DNA from: Bacillota bacterium
GTDB lineage: Bacteria; Bacillota; Halanaerobiia; B1SED10-174
Direction of reading: 5' to 3'
NCBI GenBank assembly: GCA_007122335.1
Contig: SKTZ01000041.1
Span: 1 to 43,133 of the forward strand
DNA: 43,133 bases
Shown here: positions 40,603 to 43,133 of the stretch, in pieces
Numbering within the stretch: position 1 is the stretch's first letter
Layout of the letters: the number at the start of each line of letters is the position of its first letter
Program-made: the position numbers and the translations under genes
The notes under the pieces: model-generated
What the model was told of the DNA's origin: nothing
Databases searched by the model: none
What the model saw: only the letters and a program-made list of their open reading frames with translations

Positions 40603-42390
40603 GTGGAAAAACAACAACTAAAAGCAAGAGCATCAGGAATTAAAAAAGAATTAAAGGAATTAATCCAACAGGGAAAAAACACGGAAGCCCTGCAGTTATT
40701 TAATAAAAATATTGACCTGCTTCAGGTCGATATCGAAATGTTTTCGATTGCTGCCGTGATTTTTATTTCCCAGATGAAGCTTGAAGAAGCCACCGAAGTG
40801 ATTTTAAGTGGACTTAAACTTGACCCTGAAAACTTTGATCTCCTGTTTAATTTGGGATATGTTCATGAGTTGAAAGGAGAGCTCTTCCACGCCTGGAACC
40901 TGTTTCGCCAGGCCGAATACTCAGCAGGAACAGCCAGCCAGAAAAGAGACCTGGAGATAGTAATTGGTGAACTTAACAAGAAATTCAGCTATGGAACTGT
41001 ATTTGAAGAGGATAAATTTTTGATTGAAATTATTGGCGGGAAACAACGCTTTCCCCTGGCCTATAAGCTTGATCATCTCCGGGAAAGAAAAAAAATTCTG
41101 GATGTAATAATGGAAAATATTCTGGAAGGTGTTAACTCTATAGTGGAAATTGAATATGGTCCCGGGATTATTTCCAGGACCCTGGCCCGTTGTGGATTTT
41201 ACGTGCAAAGCTTTGACTCTAAAACCCTGAATTTCCTTGGAGCTTTGGGACTGGAAATGGGGGAAAAACTCCGCCAGAGGGACAGGCTTGACCTGCATCC
41301 GTTTACAAAATTTGAAATTAACGGAGGAAATGCGGACAAATTAAACCCCGTAGATATGGTTTTGCTGCTTCCGGAAACCTTTAAGTGGTATAAAAATAAG
41401 GGATCAAAGAATTCCCTGAAAATCATAAAAATACTTGCCACTAAAGCAAAAAAGCAAATTTTCATCAACCTGCCACTTTCTTCCGAGGATGATAAAGAAT
41501 TATTCAAAAAGCTCAAAATAGAGATAAAAAATCTGCTCCAGGAAATGGGCTGGAAAGAAAATGGTGTGGGGAGAGATTTGGGAGAAAATCAAATATTTAA
41601 CTTTGGTAAGGTTTCTTTGAATCGGGTCCAACCAGAAACCCTTATCCCCAGGGGACTTGATGTTATTTATTCCCAATCTGAACTCTTGCAGATACCGCTG
41701 AAAAAATGCGTTGATATAAATGGGTTTACTTTTGCTCCCGGGGACTGGCAACCCTTCGCGGCAACAATTCGTGAACACCTGGAGGACCCTGAATTAGAAT
41801 ATCAGGGTTCCATCCTGGAAAAATTTTTTCAAAAATTTGCACCCAAAAACAGGCAGGAACAGTGGGCTCCACACCTCGACCAGGAAATTTATCCCGCAAA
41901 TAAGGGCTGGGTGGGTTTGCCCTGGATAAGGGTCCTGGAAAAAACAACTTCAATAGCCAAGAAATTTGAAACTGAGTTGACCCGAAACCGCGGGGGAAAT
42001 CAACATTTTGGTCCCAACAGCCAGAAATTCGGTCAGGAAGAAATTGGGCGGATAATTAAAGCATATCAGCATATGGAAAAGGGGTACCAGCCCGAATTAT
42101 TCCCAGATGGATATATTAATGGCTACTTCTTGAAAAAAGATTATGACTACCGCTTGATTGTTACCGAGGGGCAACACCGTGCTGCAGCTTTAAGTGTTTT
42201 AGGGTATAAAGAGATTACAGCTAAACTAAGTTCTGACAGCAGGCATATGAAGGTAGTAGACTACAATAACGTAGAATTCTGGCCCGGGGTTAAAAGCGGT
42301 TTATTTTCTCCGGAAGATGCAAAAACCTTGTTTAATGTTTTCTTTTATGCTGACGGTTGCTGGAAAGCTGAATATTTGGGAATCATATAA
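40603..42390 (+). CDS. Uncharacterised TPR protein with methyltransferase-like and ParB-like segments
   Basis: A protein of 595 residues that I do not recognise as a named family. The N-terminal part (about 14-125) is a TPR-like helical repeat, including DPENFDLLFNLGYVHELKGE. The middle (about 165-330) contains SIVEIEYGPGIISRTLARCG (179-198), followed by an acidic residue in QSFDSK, which looks like motif I of a class I SAM methyltransferase but with a degenerate glycine loop. The C-terminal part (about 470-560) contains VTEGQHRAAALSVLGYKEI (520-538), as in ParB-like domains. It lacks a signal peptide or membrane helix. Start GTG 40603 with GGGAGGGA upstream. It directly follows the flagellar cluster, so a role in flagellin or envelope-glycan modification is possible but unproven. 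The next gene repeats its TPR part. Confidence 0.72.
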   Translation: MEKQQLKARASGIKKELKELIQQGKNTEALQLFNKNIDLLQVDIEMFSIAAVIFISQMKLEEATEVILSGLKLDPENFDLLFNLGYVHELKGELFHAWNLFRQAEYSAGTASQKRDLEIVIGELNKKFSYGTVFEEDKFLIEIIGGKQRFPLAYKLDHLRERKKILDVIMENILEGVNSIVEIEYGPGIISRTLARCGFYVQSFDSKTLNFLGALGLEMGEKLRQRDRLDLHPFTKFEINGGNADKLNPVDMVLLLPETFKWYKNKGSKNSLKIIKILATKAKKQIFINLPLSSEDDKELFKKLKIEIKNLLQEMGWKENGVGRDLGENQIFNFGKVSLNRVQPETLIPRGLDVIYSQSELLQIPLKKCVDINGFTFAPGDWQPFAATIREHLEDPELEYQGSILEKFFQKFAPKNRQEQWAPHLDQEIYPANKGWVGLPWIRVLEKTTSIAKKFETELTRNRGGNQHFGPNSQKFGQEEIGRIIKAYQHMEKGYQPELFPDGYINGYFLKKDYDYRLIVTEGQHRAAALSVLGYKEITAKLSSDSRHMKVVDYNNVEFWPGVKSGLFSPEDAKTLFNVFFYADGCWKAEYLGII

Positions 42391-42529
42391 ACCATTCTAA
42401 ATATTTTCTGAAATTCGCTGTTTTTATTAGCCGGCTTTATTCTGGGTCTTCTTTAAAAAAATTCTCAAGAGTTTATTTTAGATAAAAAAATTTTGGCCTC
42501 CTAAAAAAATTTTCTCAGGGGGAATTGTG

Positions 42530-42934
42530 ATGGAACGAAAAAAACACGCATTAAAAGAGAAAAACAGGGAGATAAAAAGAATATTAAAGGGCTTAATCAG
42601 GGAGGGAAAAACCAGGCAGGCTTTGATCTTTCTCGAAGACAACTGGGACTTACTCTCTTTTGATATAGAGTTATATTCCATTGCGGGGGTAATTTATTCC
42701 TACCAGTTGCGAATAAAGGAAGCCAGGGAGATAATATTAAAAGGATTGAAAAAGGATCCCAAAAACTTTGATTTATTGTTCAACATTGGGTATATTTGTG
42801 AACTCCAGGAAGATTATTTTAATGCCTGGAATTATTACCAGAAAGCAAAAAAAAATATGACAACTGAAGAACAGGAAAAGGATCTTGAAATAGTTTTAGA
42901 TTCCTTGAGAAAAAAGATTAAGGAAAGGAGTTAA
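42530..42934 (+). CDS. Short TPR protein, paralogue of the preceding gene's N-terminus
   Basis: A protein of 134 residues collinear with the first 125 or so residues of the preceding gene. Shared pattern: EIKRILKGLIREGKTRQAL against ELKELIQQGKNTEAL, IELYSIAGVIY against IEMFSIAAVIF, then DPKNFDLLFNIGYICELQ against DPENFDLLFNLGYVHELK. It stops cleanly after the TPR module and does not include the methyltransferase-like part. Start ATG 42530 follows CAGGGGGA at 6 bases; GTG 42527 is an alternative. The 139 bases upstream contain only A/T-rich sequence, including a direct repeat of AAAAAAATTTT (around 42484 and 42504). Confidence 0.78.
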   Translation: MERKKHALKEKNREIKRILKGLIREGKTRQALIFLEDNWDLLSFDIELYSIAGVIYSYQLRIKEAREIILKGLKKDPKNFDLLFNIGYICELQEDYFNAWNYYQKAKKNMTTEEQEKDLEIVLDSLRKKIKERS

Positions 42935-42960
42935 AACCAGTAGGTCAGGAAAAAAGCTTT

Positions 42961-42981
42961 AAAGCCCTTCACCAGGGCTTT
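42961..42981 (+). terminator. Hairpin after the short TPR gene
   Basis: AAAGCCCT (42961-42968), loop TCACC, AGGGCTTT (42974-42981). A perfect stem but followed by GAATTAAAT rather than a T run; it may be an RNA-stabilising hairpin or weak terminator. Confidence 0.55.
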
Positions 42982-43006
42982 GAATTAAATAGGAATTCAA
43001 TTTATT

Positions 43007-43034
43007 AATCTCCCCGAAAAGGGGGGATTTTTTT
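43007..43034 (+). terminator. Intrinsic terminator near the window end
   Basis: AATCTCCCC (43007-43015), loop GAAAA, GGGGGGATT (43021-43029) and a T run. Strong intrinsic terminator for the TPR genes. Confidence 0.87.
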
Positions 43035-43133
43035 GTGCGACGGGCAGTCACATCCGTTGTGGAACAACACAACAATATTGCTGAAAAGAACGGCGACTAC
43101 GTTACGGTGGTAAAACGGGTCGAGAGTTCGGAA
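43035..43133 (+). CDS. Possible start of an unrecognised ORF (3' truncated)
   Basis: GTG 43035 opens a frame that runs to the window end without a stop (33 codons, starting VRRAVTSVVEQHNNIAEKNG). The only ribosome-binding-like sequence is the G-run of the terminator hairpin just upstream, which would be unusual. No family is recognisable and chance cannot be excluded. Confidence 0.25.
   Translation, partial: MRRAVTSVVEQHNNIAEKNGDYVTVVKRVESSE

Noticed and set aside
42397-42425. Sigma-28-type promoter before the short TPR gene
   Set aside because: TAAA with 15-base spacing is present but the -10 (GCTGTTTT) matches the consensus poorly.
1-43133. Insertion sequences, CRISPR arrays, tRNA or rRNA genes
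   Set aside because: No transposase, regular spaced repeats, or recognisable structural RNA genes other than the FMN riboswitch were seen on either strand.

Overview
The window most likely comes from an anaerobic, motile, diderm member of the Firmicutes, with Halanaerobiales-type bacteria as the best guess. The flagellar, CsrA/FliW and riboflavin gene orders are of Firmicutes type. An outer membrane is suggested by a Kdo transferase (WaaA), and by two peptide-binding proteins whose signal peptides lack a lipobox cysteine. Two genes carry an in-frame TGA exactly where a redox cysteine is expected, so the organism very probably makes selenoproteins. The lineage is inferred from gene content alone.

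Layout. (1) 1-2055: the end of a HAMP-PAS-GAF-GGDEF-HD-GYP cyclic-di-GMP protein. (2) 2086-2610: an AhpD/carboxymuconolactone-decarboxylase-like selenoprotein (CxxU). (3) 2670-6313: an FMN riboswitch and terminator followed by ribD-ribE-ribBA-ribH. (4) 6415-18162: a long, same-strand amino-sugar and peptidoglycan salvage cluster: murR-like regulator, murQ, namZ, nagZ, anmK, secreted phosphodiester glycosidase, nagB, DUF218 protein, nagA, TPR protein and a D-2-hydroxyacid dehydrogenase. namZ has one frameshift; nagZ has an in-frame TAG and one frameshift. (5) 18192-21136: a small membrane protein (minus strand), a PflX-type radical SAM protein, a Sec-peroxiredoxin behind a strong sigma-A-type promoter, and a ZIP metal transporter. 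(6) 21268-26400: two tandem family-5 peptide-binding proteins and two permeases, without ATPase genes. (7) 26625-30031: an ELM1-family protein, a GT4 glycosyltransferase and waaA, pointing to LPS core assembly. (8) 30058-31877: a YlbF-family protein (minus strand) and a CoA-disulfide-reductase-like flavoprotein. (9) 31927-40541: the late flagellar cluster yvyF-flgM-flgN-flgK-flgL-DUF6470-fliW-csrA-hag-flaG-fliD-fliS-fliT-like, then a small winged-helix gene. (10) 40603-42934: an unusual multi-domain TPR protein and a short paralogue of its TPR part. The last 100 bases hold at most the start of an unrecognised ORF.

How the genes fit together. In the salvage cluster, NamZ and NagZ would split peptidoglycan sugars, AnmK would phosphorylate anhydro-MurNAc, MurQ would release D-lactate and leave GlcNAc-6-P, and NagA and NagB would feed it to glycolysis. 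The neighbouring dehydrogenase could oxidise the D-lactate. In the flagellar cluster, sigma-28-type promoters precede yvyF and the flagellin gene. The flagellin leader has GGA-loop hairpins and a GGA-rich Shine-Dalgarno, as expected for the FliW-CsrA-flagellin control loop.

The most interesting points are the two selenoproteins (the peroxiredoxin also lacks the usual resolving cysteine), the broken namZ/nagZ pair inside an otherwise intact pathway, and the uncharacterised TPR/methyltransferase-like/ParB-like protein at the end of the flagellar cluster.
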